From positions 57,009,652-57,073,651 of the forward strand of contig JASWHV010000012.1 of the NCBI GenBank assembly GCA_030760725.1: a stretch of DNA of 64,000 nucleotides, written 5' to 3'. A program made the position numbers and the translations under genes. This document shows positions 44,601 through 56,801 of this stretch, piece after piece. This DNA comes from Neostapfia colusana. Its lineage: Eukaryota; Streptophyta; Magnoliopsida; Poales; Poaceae. The notes beneath the pieces were generated by a model that had not been told where the DNA came from, made no database searches, and was given only the letters and a program-made list of their open reading frames with translations. The stretch's first letter is position 1. Each line of letters begins with the position of its first letter.

Positions 44601-46228
44601 ATAATGGAGGTTTTTGGAACTAAAGTTCAAAGAAATAGATAATGGACATAAATATGAAGCTGGAAAGAATTAGCATAAAATTTGGGAATTTTCCAATACA
44701 CAGAACTCCTTGAATAAATCCTACAAGATTTTATTATATGAATTAATGAGCCAAATCCAGGGATTTTCATAAAAATTGGGATGCACCCCTGGATAGTACT
44801 CACTGAGAGGAATCCAATGGAATTTATTTGACAATTTTTTGGAGGTTCGTATCAAAAGTTATGAGCAATTGAAATTGAACTGAAAACTGAAAATGAAGGA
44901 AATGTTTAAAGTCTGGCGCGCGGGCCCCACTCCACAGACTTCTTCTTCCTCACGTGAGGCAGCCTCGGGTGGCGGTACCCTCCGACGAGATCCGCAGAAA
45001 CTGCCTTTCCGGCCTCCCCTTGGCCCTAAACTCGCCGCCCCTCACTTTAGGGACACGGGGAACTCATCCCCGGATCGGCCGAGGTAACCAACCACCGGAA
45101 AGTCGTCGCCGACGAGCGGCGGTGGCGGCACAACTTCAGCGACTGTGAACTCGCGCTAGGATGGCTCAAATGCTTTGGTTATTCTTCCTAGAGCACCGTG
45201 GTGGCATCCTCATCACCGTCATGAGCTCAAATCAGCTCAAAAGTGGCTGCAAATAGGAGCCCATCGGCGACCTAGGGTCAAAACCGGCGGCGGCTCGGAT
45301 TTTTCAAAGAACAGCGCCTACACTTGATGATTTTCGATGCTTTTTGATCCTAGAGGAGTGTGGGGACGTCTAGCGCATGTTGGTAGCTCAGAACAAGCGA
45401 TGATGGATTGATCACTATGAATTTCGAGTTTTGGTGCGGCTCGGTCCTATGAACACCGAAGCACTAGCTCAACGGGGAAATTCTCCACCGGTCGTGCAAG
45501 AGAGAAGGGAAGGTTGGCATGGTTGTGTTTAGCACCTTAGGGTGGATCTTTTTCGTGTAGAACGTTGGCCGTGAGGGAGCTTCTAACGCTCGGGCGCCAG
45601 GGAACCGAGGAAACCCAGTGGTGCGAGTTTTCTTCGGCTGTGCGAGGCAGAGGGTGGAGGGCGAGGAGAAATGGTTCACGTGGACCGGGACGTGTTGATC
45701 ACTCAGCCTACATTTCCACGGCTTAGCATGAGGTGGTGTGCAGTGTATTCTTCACTCGAGCGCGGCAAGCAGGAGGTGGCGGCTCCCGGTGAAACAAAGT
45801 CGGTTGAAGCCTCCTCCGTATGACATGTGGGGTCGACTTCTCCCCCTTATCCCCCAATTCCGTTTTAAAATAGCAAATGAGCTCCAAATTTGATCAAACT
45901 TGGAGGATAGGCCAAAAGAATTATGAGGAACACAATGGTGCACTCAAATTTGAATTTCGGTGAAGTTGGAATTTGAAACTGAAATTTAGATTCAAATTCA
46001 AATTTTCTCCCGTTTTAATTCCAACAATTAAGAAATCCTTTTCCATTTGGACTGAACATTTCCAGGGCTATTATTGGATGTATGGTGAACCGATTGTGGA
46101 GTTAGATTTCCCAGTTTGGAAAGTTTTGCAAGTTCACTTTAGCATCTGGAGCTCACACCTTTGTATTGAAAATTTTAAATTCCCTCTCATTTTCTCGGTG
46201 TGATTTGCAGCTCAACTTGCTAGATTTT
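44601..46228 (-). repeat. LTR-derived fragment at the left of block B
   Basis: 44795-46228 is the second copy of 1-1437. The extra 44601-44794 continues the same LTR-like text on the minus strand (for example 'gaaaatccctgga' and 'aaattttatgc'). It abuts the Gyp-D leader at about 44600. The small frames are not supported as genes. Confidence 0.5.
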
Positions 46229-46555
46229 TGGGATTTCACAAGAACAACCTGTGATAACAGAGTATCACAGGCGGTCGTTTGGGAAGAACTGCATGTAATA
46301 ATATATTTTCACAGGCGGTAGTGGATAACAAAATCGCATGTGATAATAGATTATTACATGTGACCACTTATAAAGAGTCGTCTGTGACATAGCTCATTGT
46401 CACAAACGGTCTGTTATCAAGAACCGCCTGTGATATTCATTTTTACAAGCAGTCTATAAAGTAGAGCCGCCAGCGGTAGTCCATTTTCTCAAGTGGTCTG
46501 TTATAAAAAGCCACCTATGGAGAACGTCCATCATGACCACTATATCTGCGGTTTC
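46229..46555 (-). mobile_element. CACTA terminal and subterminal repeats, block B
   Basis: It matches 1438-1740: terminus-like 'cacaagaacaacctgtga' followed by multiple 'accgcctgtgata' and 'cacaggcggt' repeats. Confidence 0.6.
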
Positions 46556-47060
46556 AATAAAAAGAATTATAACATCCACGTAGAGAGAAAGACGATGATG
46601 AAGGGCTCATGACGAGGGGTTGCAGCAGCCCCTCTGTAGCAGCACTAGAAATGATGTCCCAGTACATCCATTACCAAAGTAAACAACGTCGGCAATAGAG
46701 GGTCGCCTTGTTGTAATCCTTACCGGTAAGTGATAAGCTCAGCGGTGATCCCATTCAATAGAACTTGTGTTGATGAGATATATAAAAGTCCGTAGATAAT
46801 ATCCCTCCAAATTTGACCAAAACCCGGCAGCTGCAAAACCTCAAGAAGAAATTGCTGCAAAACCTCGAATCAAAGGCCATTGAAATATCGAGTTTAAGAA
46901 GTATACGAGGCTGTTTTTGCTGATGTAGATACCTTGCCATTTGTTGCACCAGCATAAAATTATCTAGAATGAATCGACCTTTTATAAATTTACTTTGATT
47001 AGCTGATACCATGTCCTGAAGCTTGCCCGCAAGACGTTTGGCTAGTAGTACTCATTGTTT
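46556..47060 (-). pseudogene. L1-type LINE reverse transcriptase fragment, block B
   Basis: The minus-strand frame at 46755-47012 encodes 'NQSKFIKGRFILDNFMLVQQ' and 'LLKLDISMAFDS'. The 'GDPLSP' and decayed YADD parts lie at lower coordinates in other frames. Block B has about 13 bp more near 46855 (a local 'gctgcaaaacctc' duplication) than block A. Confidence 0.8.
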
Positions 47061-47805
47061 TTTCAGCTGTTCTACACGTGGAAATCATTTGATTTTCACA
47101 AGCCATGTATCAGAGTAACTTTCCTTTCCTGGTGTAATTTCTTTTCCTTGCAACTGTGGCAATGTAGCAGATGTTTCTATGTATGTTTTTATTCCTGGTA
47201 TATAACGTTGTGCAATGTCCTCTCTTACACAGGTTCTCTCAAAAGATATACAACAACGATTACAATGAGAAGGAAGTGTCATTAACTCTTATTTCTCTGA
47301 TGTCACATTGAGCCGTAAAACCACAAAACTACGTTCATTGGATCTTAGGTCTCCGTTTGATCATGTCCGTTCATTGTTCAGCATAATTTTCAGCACCCAC
47401 AAACTGAGTTTAACTCCACTATGGAAGTCTTCACACTGATTATATGGTTAATTTTGCACCCAAACAGTAACCTGTCTTTGATTCATTCTTCCAATCTTTC
47501 TTCTTCCAGCTGCTATCTGTGTGCGACTCATGGAATTGAAAGTCAGATATCCTCCTAACAGTGGTGTGTTGTTCTTTCCAGTGTTCTAATTTAACTGTCA
47601 TGATTTGATTGTGAAATTTATGGGATCTGGTAATCTTAACACGCCTACATCACCCTCCTTCAAAAAAAGGACATGGCGCAGGAGCCCAAGGACTTTTGAC
47701 CTATAAGTCTTGTTCACAGTTTTGCAAAACTAATCACTAAGATGACAAAGAAAGAAAAAAACAGAAAAATATTGACAGGGCAAACGATCACCCAAATGAA
47801 CCTCA
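47061..47805. other. No gene recognised, block B counterpart of 2246-3035
   Basis: AT-rich, with an acceptor-like 'cttacacag' near 47230. The short frame on the plus strand has no known domain. It lacks the roughly 31 bp present in block A near 2860. Confidence 0.4.
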
Positions 47806-47813
47806 CTTTCTTG

Positions 47814-48317
47814 TAGAGATGGCAACGGATAAACTATTCATGGATATTGTTCTCGTTTATCTGTACCCGTTAGACAATATCCATACCCGAATCCGTATCC
47901 GTTATTCGTAATGGGTAAGAAATGTTACCCTTATCCATTACCCCTATTCAAGCATTGCTCATGTAAGTAGTCTAATTAAGGAACTAATGTTCACGATCAA
48001 ATAGTGACAAAAAAAATAATCTTTCTAGCTCTAAAATATTAAAAAATTAATGTCTACAAAAGAACAGTTTTTTTCTATGATAATGGAAATTTAGTTTATT
48101 ATTAATCCACATGTTACACGGAACCCATATGTTAGTATTTGGATACGGGTAAACGGATATGGATATGATGTTTTCTTACCCGATAAAAATTATCCATTGG
48201 GTTTTATCTGTTGCCCGAATTAACCGGTACCCACGGGTACAAATTCCTTTCCAAAACCGTACCAATCGGGTCCGATATCCGCGGTATGTGGGTAATGGAT
48301 ATCCATTGCCATCTTTA
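47814..48317. mobile_element. Non-autonomous hAT-like element, block B copy
   Basis: TIRs are TAGAGATGGCAA / TAAAGATGGCAA, with a perfect 8-bp duplication CTTTCTTG at 47806-47813 and 48318-48325. It is the same insertion as 3044-3546, inherited through the block duplication. Confidence 0.85.
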
Positions 48318-48325
48318 CTTTCTTG

Positions 48326-49600
48326 TGGCCTGTACTTCCATTCCATCTGTTTGGATCCCCATATATAAAGAATGAAAAGGAATGAGTGGCAGGTGATAAA
48401 GTAGCAACGCAATCAAGTGCAAGGGGAAAGGTGCCAGTGTTGTTCCATATCCCCATTGAGTACAATGCATTGGTTGGTCAATAAACTTCTTAGGGTATGT
48501 CACATAGTTACATGAACTTCTAAAATACATTTAGAGGTTACTAAACTAATTAAATGAGTTACTAGAGATCGAAAACACATCTGGCATGCCAGCATGATGG
48601 ACACATCATATAAAAGAGAAGACACCCTGGAACTGGTCATTTTGCAAATAACCCCCCACGATTCCTCCTATGCAGACACTTCCAGTGTTTGCTTTTCAAT
48701 TCATCCTCCTGCATGCAAGTTGCTTCACCACTGTGACCTGCTTCATTGTTTGGTTGTCAATATGAAACTAAGAAAGAAGGGGATGCGGATCCACATGCAG
48801 ATTGCAGCATCTTGCCAAAGTCCAGCTGCACATCTGAATGGGGTCCAGAGAAAAAATCGAACCAGCAAATAAACAGGGCATCATCAGTAATTTGATCTGA
48901 ACAAAATGTTGGATCTGAATGTGTGAATGTCTATTACATATAACAAAATGTTCTGATCAAACCCCAGTGCTGGCAAAATTAAAAGAGACCATATGATTGT
49001 TTACAAAATAAAAGCCAACACAAGAAGCGTATGAATAAGAGTTTTTAAATGGCAGAGTGATCGCTGGAGGATTAGTGCCATTAGTGTCACGTGGTGGATG
49101 TCAGTTGCCTATATTAGAATAATACTGGATTTTAGCCCATTGTGACCTACTTGCCTTTAGGATTTGCCTTATGACTTCACTATAAATATGTACTACCCTC
49201 TAACTTAGTGAATCATTCTATTATTTCTCTCCCTCATTATTGTATCATAGTATCTCAAAAGTTTCATCCCCAGTCCTCAGTTCCACAACCCTAGCTGTCA
49301 CCGTCCACCTCCTCCGTAGAGGCAAGCAGGTAGTAACCTAACCTTTTAGAGTCTAGAGCCGCGCAACCCCTACTCTTATTCGTCGTCGCCGTTGCACTTT
49401 GGCTGCGACCCTCTCCCACGGTCCGACACCCAGCATAACTGCAGACAGACCGTGAGCCCCTCTGACGCCTGGCACTCCGCCTGCGCCGGCCGTCCACCCT
49501 CCGTCGATCGCACCTACTAATGGGATCATGTGAGAGCTTGATGCTAAATACATTGGTAAAGAATTGTTAATGTTAGGTTTCATGTAAAGTTTTGGGAATA
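48326..49600. other. CACTA-internal non-coding stretch, block B
   Basis: Counterpart of 3555-4860. It includes the TATA-like motif near 49186 and the GC-rich part at 49290-49500 whose arginine-rich frames are not supported. Confidence 0.4.
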
Positions 49601-49619
49601 AATGACATGGTTTTGACAG

Positions 49620-50308
49620 TAGGCTTGTGTGTCAACAATATTTTGCTTTCTAGAAACAACTGCGTGCATATTCTCTGTTCCTGGATCTTGTACTTAAAAA
49701 ACATGTGCAACGCGGTTGACGAGAACCTACATGTCATCTTTATAGCCCACTTTCTTTAAGTCTATCAGTGTGAGCTCATAGTTATCAACTTTCACACCAT
49801 TATGGTGTTTGACCCATTGGCACTTAAACATGGGTATTTGCATTCTTTTGCCATAATCGAGTTCCTATATTTTTTCTATGAACATGAAGTATGTGGTCTT
49901 CTGACCTAGTGGAGCATAATACTCTATACGAATTCCACTATTTTGTGCAACACTCTTACTGTCTTTTGACTTAGTGTAAAATATGTACCCATTGATGTCA
50001 TATGCTTGCCATGATGTCACCAAAGCAAATGGGCCAGAAGCTAACTTCTTTATTTTTGCCTCTTCTATAGAGTCTCCGTATGGTATTTTTTCCATTAACC
50101 ATTCGGTGAAACGACTTATGTGCCCTCTCATGATCCAGTCCTCTCTGCAGCCTTGGTTTTCTCTACGAAGCTAAATTTGGTGTTCCTTGATGTACGGCTA
50201 AGCTATCGTGAGTTCTTGTAGTACACCAAAATTTGCATAATATACTAATTTGTAATCCGGAATGATGAAAGTTATTTTACCCACTTTGTATCTCCCACTT
50301 AGTCTATC
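49620..50308 (-). pseudogene. CACTA transposase DUF4216 part, block B
   Basis: The minus-strand frame at 49865-50131 encodes 'YDINGYIFYTKSKDSKSVAQ', then 'IRIEYYAPLG'. It is better preserved than in block A and joins further sequence with 'RVDNY'-type and 'LIDLKKVG' words. The gene continues at 63025 on the other side of Gyp-B. Confidence 0.82.
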
Positions 50309-50313
50309 CTCAT

Positions 50314-53300
50314 TGTCACACCCGGTTTCTCCGAAGAACAACCAAGTGAATATCACATGTATGCCAGGATCAGTTTCTCATACATGTGAGGACAAATAGT
50401 GAAGCATCATTTATTACAAGCCAGGTGTCGAATATAAATAAGTCTTACATAGCAAATGTCTCGATGGACAATAACAAGTTCATCACGAGTAAATAAACTA
50501 GCAGCGGAATATTATTCTTGAGTGCTCCGTCACAGGCGTTGCCCGGGGGTCTCCATGAACCTAGAAACCTTCTTCGGGTCCAAAGTCTTGGTCATTATAC
50601 ACCACCTCATTATCTTGACCTGAGCAGCAATATAAACCAACAAAATATGCAAGGTTGAGTACCGATGGTACTCACCAAGTGTGGGAAAGTTATGTCATGC
50701 ATGGCTAGAACAAGGAGAGATTGAACTCAGGGTTAAAGCACTACGCAATTAATACCTATCACCTTAGCTTATTAAGCACCTACATTACTACACAGGTGAA
50801 ATGGTCCCAATTTCCCATCCCATCATCATAATCAAATAACCATAACTTCATTTCCAATGTTAAGCTCCCCGCTTAACATCCACAACTTCCAAAACCATCA
50901 ATCCTCTAATCATGAATAAGTCCAAGCCGCTCTTGACCGTGAGCACGGCTGTCATGACAGTTTTGACTCTGCAGAGTTTGCACCACTGTACCCACATGTA
51001 GTGATTTCATCCCCCATTGCCACGTGGACTAAAAGAACCTCCATTATGCCAGTGGCTACGAACCACATTCACACTTCTCAGGTGTGTAGCTAGGAGATCA
51101 CTACGAAGCCTTTACAAAGGGATTCCCGACGAGCGTGGGCCCACTGAGGTTTCACCCCTAACAGCATACAAGAGGCTCCAACCCCGCTGCAGTGGCCCCC
51201 TCTTGAGCCTTGCGGTTCATATGGTAGTCCAGCTGACACCTATTCCCCGCACCATCCAGCACACCCATACTACGCCGGGGATACACCTAATTAATTGGCC
51301 AAGCTGCCCCATCTCAGCATGTGGTTGGCACGGTAAAGCCAGGTTACATGCTCCATGAACCGGTCCTTAGGATCCAGGCAAGTACTAAACACAAACTCGA
51401 ATCTCGTGCACCCAGCACACAACCAAAACATCCAACTTGCCTTGATCCCTACCTCTACATAACTCACAATATCTCATTCAAGAGTATGGTAAAATAAACT
51501 GATGATCTCATATCCCAAATATCCCATTCTAAGCATGGCTAAGCATATAATAATAAATGACATGATAGAATAAATCCCAACCCAAGCTACAAGGAAACCA
51601 GGTAATGCAATTCTAGGGAAACTTCCTAGCATGGGTTTCATATTTCATTTGACAATGCAAATAGTTCTATCTACACATCCTAGCATAGGATCAAAGTGGT
51701 CAAGGACACTTGCCTCCTTCCTGCTGCTCTTGGAATGGGTAGTCCTGATCTTGGAAAGGAAAAACTTGCTCTGGAGCAGGTTCTACATCATACCATCACA
51801 CATAGCAAAAGAACAACAACAATCCATAAGATATAGTTCACACTTCAACTTCATACAAACCACACATTCACATTTATGAAAGTCATTCACAATTATATGT
51901 ATTGTGGTTACTCTATGTGTGTTGATTTGTGGCTTACATGCACTTTTAATCATGTGTATATGATTCCTACTTTTGTATTCACATTATGCTTACATACTAT
52001 ACATATGAGTTTCCAATTTAAATAAATTCCTTATATTTAATTACTACACCTTTTAGCTACCAAGTATGCATGAAAGGTATTTTCCTTCTCCATGTGTGTC
52101 TTCAGAATTTCTACCAACCCTAAACTGAATTCTTTGGATTTTAGAAACTTCATTTATCATTTACTAGTTGCTATATTTTCAGATTTATTTCCTATGCCTA
52201 AATGTGAACTTTATTATGAAAATAACAAGACACATCATCTAAACAGAATAGGTTCTGATCTAAAATATTTAATAATATATTTTTGACCTTTTCCTCTCAT
52301 GTAAACTATTTTACATTTATTTTCCCTATTTTTAGAACTATTCTTTGCTTAAAAATGTGTCCCTATAACTAATAAATGTGAATAATAAATTAAACAGATT
52401 CATTTCAGCCCAAAATATATTTTTATCTCACTCCAAAGTTTTCTAAGTACTGAGAAAGTTTTTAATTAAATTTTGACAATATGTTTGTCCCACTTTTTAA
52501 ATTTTAAATACTAGCCACCTATTCAATTTCCTAAATTAAATATCAAACAGGGTTAAAAAGGTAAACTCACCCCACTACAGGGTCTATAATATTATTTTAA
52601 CAACTTTCAGGGGTCTAGCTACTCATAACAGAGGAGTTTTTCCTAATTTTTATTAAGTCCAGGGGCTAAAACTGATTTTTAAATGAATTTACATGATTTT
52701 CTGAAGTTCCAGGGGCTAGATCAGAAGTTTCCGGGGCTAGCTCTTATTTCCCGAGAACCCCAGGGGGTAGCACGTAAGATTTCCAGTCTTTATAACGCGG
52801 GGCTGACGTGGACCGTCCGATTTAAAACAGACGGCTGAGATTATAACGCCGAACCGGTACGCGGGGTTTTAAAGTCTACCGTGCGATTTAAAATAGACGG
52901 CGCACAAGCGGCCACGTCGCTCTGATCGAGCGCGGGCGGCGCTGCCCGGCGGCGCACGGCGGCGGGAGGCGGCGATCTCGCTGAAGATTTTCGGATCTTC
53001 GAGAATTCTTCCTAGAACTGTGATTTTATGGCATAGATCGGTGGAGGGGAGGTCGGGGATCTCACCTCGGGGGTTTTCTTGAGCTCGGAGGTCCTGGAAG
53101 GCGATCGGCGACGAGGTCCGAAGTGAAACCACGGCGAGGCTCGTCGGCGCTGTGTTTGAACCGCAATTCACCGAGTTTTCTGCACCTGCAGGGTTCCCCT
53201 GAGGCGGTGGATCAAGACTAGCAAGTTAGATCAGAATTTCCGAGCGTAGATCGGCCAGAATTTGCCGGAGAAGGCTCGGGTTCTCACCGGAGTAAAAACA

Positions 53301-53761
53301 GCAGATCGCGTGAGTAAAACGGGACAAGTCCGGGGTTTTTATAGACGGGGGAGGGCGGCGGGTTGGTTTAGACCGAGCTGGAGTCTTCGGGGTTCGGAAA
53401 TCGGCTGGGATACGCGAGAATTCCCGATCGGTTTTGATTCGGGTGAGAGAGTCCGGCCGATCGCGGCGCGGGCGCGAGGAAGGAGAAGAGCTGGCAGGCC
53501 CCGCCTGTCAGTGAGAAGAAGGGGGCGCGCGCGGCTGCGGGCTGGCGCGGGTGCTGGTTGGGCTGGCTGGTGGGTTTCGGCCCACTAGCCGGTTTTTTTC
53601 TGTTTTCTTTTTTTTTTCTTTTTCTATTTCTTTTCTGTTTTGAGTTTAAATTGAATTACAGTTTGAATTTAAATTGTTGCAAAACATGCAACATGTCCAA
53701 AAATTTTTAAATTCCCCTCTTAACTGGATTTAGGGTCTTAACAAGATTTTACGGTGTTACA
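50314..53761 (-). repeat. Gyp-B 3' LTR
   Basis: On the plus strand it runs from tgtcacacccgg to ggtgttaca, 3448 bp. A minus-strand TATAAAAA is at 53336-53343. The GC-rich part at 52860-53580 gives spurious frames. There is a T-rich homopolymer near 53600. Confidence 0.95.
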
Positions 53762-53790
53762 GCTCTACCCCCCTTAAAAGAAATCTCGTC
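53762..53790 (-). other. Gyp-B polypurine tract
   Basis: Minus strand 'ttaaggggggtagagc' directly precedes the 3' LTR and follows the gypsy word 'gaggacgagatttc'. Confidence 0.88.
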
Positions 53791-53806
53791 CTCGAGATTG
53801 GTGGTT

Positions 53807-56801
53807 CTAAGAAAACAATTCCAGAAATTGGGCCTTGAATTCATCTTCCCGTTCCCAGGTGGCTTCCTCTTCTGAGTGATGCTTCCATTGCACCTTACAC
53901 ATCTGGATTCTTTTATTTCTGGTGAGGCGTTCCATTGTCTCCAAAATCTTGTATGGTTGCTCGGCATAAGACAAATCCTCAACTACGTCCACTTCATTCA
54001 TGGGTAACACCTCTTCAGGCGTTCTCAGGCATTTCTTGAGTTGTGACACATGGAACACATCCTGCACATCCGATAGACGAGCCGGTAACTCTAGTTGATA
54101 CGCCACTTCGCCTTTCTTTTCCAGAACTTGAAAGGGTCCGATGTATCGAGGTGACAACTTCCCTTTCACCTTGAACCGACGAAGTCCTCTAATAGGGGAC
54201 ACCTTGAGATGGACATAGTCTCCCACGTTGAAAACGGGCTCTCTTCTTCGTACATCGGCATAGCTCTTTTGGCGTGTCTGTGCTATCCTCAAATTGTTGC
54301 GAATTTCCCTCACCTTCGCCTCGGCTTCTTGTAGTACTTCTGGACCAAACACTTTACTTTCCCCCGTTTGGTTCCAAAATAGGGGAGTTCTGCACTTCCT
54401 CCCGTACAAAGCTTCAAACGGTGACATTCTTCATACTAGCTTGATAGCTGTTGTTATAGGAAAACTCCGCATATGGTAAGTTCTTATCCCAACTCCGATT
54501 GTTTTTGAGTGCACATGCCCTCAGCATATCTTCAAGAATCTGATTGGTTCTTTCCGTCTACCCATCAGTTTGGGGATGATAGGCAGAACTAAAGTTCAGA
54601 TGGGTTCCCATGGTTTCGTGCAACTTCTGCCAGAACCTCGAGGTGAACCGTGTCCCTCGATCAGACACAATCTTCTTTGGCACTCCATGGTAACACACGA
54701 TCCTTGACATGTACAACTCTGCCAATTTGGATCCGCTGTAGCTTTCTTTCACGGGGATGAAATGAGCTACCTTGGTTAGACTGTCAATGATGACCCATAT
54801 TGAATCATATCCTGATTGGGTCCTAGGCAAAACCACTATGAAATCCGTACCGATTTCTTCCCATTTCCATTCAGGCACTTTGAGTGGTTGCAATAATCCC
54901 GCGGGTCGTTGATGTTCTGCTTTCACCAACTGACATGTGTCACATAGGGCAACATGTTCCGCGACATCTCACTTCATGCCATACCACCAATACCTGCTTT
55001 TGAGGTCGTGGTACATCTTCGTACTCCCAGGATGAATGGAATAGTCAGAATCATGAGCCTCCTTCAAAATCAATTCACGGATCTCCTTTACTTCTGGCAC
55101 ACAGATTCTTTTCCCGTGCCACACCGCTCCTTGTTCATCCTCTCTAAAACCAGGAGCTTTATTTTCCTTGATGAGTTGTCTGATCTCTTGTATCTTCTCG
55201 TCTTTCTTTTGACCCTCGCGTATGTCTCGCTCTAGTGTGGAGTCCACTTCCATGGTGATAGCTTCACCACTATTCACAAGGCATAGATTGAGCCTTATAA
55301 CCTCGTCCTTCAATTCTGCAGGCATGTCCTTCAAGCTCAACTTATTAACCTGCACTTTCCGACTTAAAGCATCGGCCACGATGTTTGCCTTCCCAGGATG
55401 ATAGTTGATGCCCACATCAAAGTCATTGATTAGCTCTAACCATCTCCTTTGTCTGAGGTTGAGATCTGGCTGTGTGAAAATGTACTTCAAACTCTTATGA
55501 TCCGTATATATCTCTGTCCTCTTCCCCATCAAATAGTGTCGCCATATTTTCAACGTGTGTACCACTGCGGCTAGTTCTAAGTCATGTGTAGGATAGTTTT
55601 TCTCGTGCTTCCGAAGCTGCTGGGATGCATATGCCACGGCATGCCCTTCTTGCATGAGAACACATCCCAACCCGTTTCCAGAGGCATCGCAGTACACCGT
55701 GAAATTCTTCTGCATATCTGGCATAACCAACACTGGGGCTGTTGTCAATCTTTTCTTTAGCTCCTGAAAACTCGTCTCGCACTGTGGCGTCCATGTGAAT
55801 GTGATTCCCTTCTCTAACAGTTTGGTGAGGGGTCTCGAGATCTTAGAGAATCCCTCAATAAACCGTCGATAGTATCCAGCCAATCCCAAAAAGCTTCAAA
55901 ATTCCCCAACATTTTCAGGGGTCTTCCACTTCTGTATATCCTCGATTTTGGTGGGATCTACGGAGATTCCTCCCTCCGAGATTATATGTCCTAAGAAGGG
56001 AACTCTCTTCAGCCAAAACTCACACTTGCTCAACTTGGCATATAGTTGGTGTTCTCTCAGCCTCTGCAACACCAACCTTAGATGTTTCTCATGTTCTTCT
56101 TCATCTTTGGAGGAGACGAGAATGTCATCTATGAAAACCACCACAAATTTTTCCAGATATTCCATGAATACCTTGTTCATGAGATACATGAAGTATGCCA
56201 GAGCATTAGTTAGCCCGAAAGGCATGACAATGTATTCATACAGTCCGTACCGAGATACGAAAGCTGTCTTGGGAATATTAGATTGCCTTATCTTGAGTTG
56301 GTGGTATCCCGACCTGAGATCAATTTTCGAGAACACACAAGCGCCCCTAAATTGATCAAACAAGTCTTCAATGCAGGGTAATGGGTACTTGTTCTTGATG
56401 GTTACCTCATTCAAGGCACGGTAATCCACGCATAACCTTTGGGTTCCGTCCTTCTTGGGCACAAATATCACTGGAGCTCCCCATGGTGAGGAACTAGGGC
56501 GAATATACCCCTTCTCCATCAATTCTCTCAAATGATCCTTGAGCTCTTCTAGCTGCTTGGAGTCCATCCGATAAGGTCTCTTGTATATCGGGGCTGTTCT
56601 AGGCACTAGCTCAATTGCGAATTCCACTTCACGATCGGGAGGCATACCTGGCAAATCCTCCGGAAAAACATCTGGATATTCCCTGATGGTCCTGATCTCC
56701 TCCACTTTCACCTCAACTTGATTCAATTTAATGTCCCTCCTAGGCTCGTGTATTGTTACGAACTTTACTCTTGTGCCACTAGGGTGAGTTAGTTCCACCG
56801 T
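53807..56801 (-). pseudogene. pol: Gyp-B pol: RT, RNase H, integrase, chromodomain (broken)
   Basis: In order on the minus strand, RT has 'YPDVFPEDLPGMPP', 'SSPWGAPVIFVPKKDG', 'LCVDYRALNEVTIKNKYPLP' and 'FIDDILVSSKD'. RNase H has 'VYCDASGNGLGCVLMQEG' and 'TDHKSLKYIFTQPDLNLRQR'. Integrase has 'SIHPGSTKMYHDL', 'LCDTC', 'DFIVVLPRTQ', 'VSDRGTRFTSRFW' and 'YHPQTDG'. The C-terminal chromodomain has 'YKILETMERLTRNKR' and 'VQWKHHSEEEATWERED', lacking most of the aromatic cage (plant group II type). In-frame stops are at 55896-55898, 54969-54971 and 54558-54560, and a frameshift lies near 54430. The frame otherwise continues from gag-protease. Confidence 0.92.

Noticed and set aside
52869..53588. Frames of about 100 codons in the Gyp-B LTRs, also 62129-62968
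   Set aside because: GC-rich LTR sequence; frames are open on both strands and lack any known motif.
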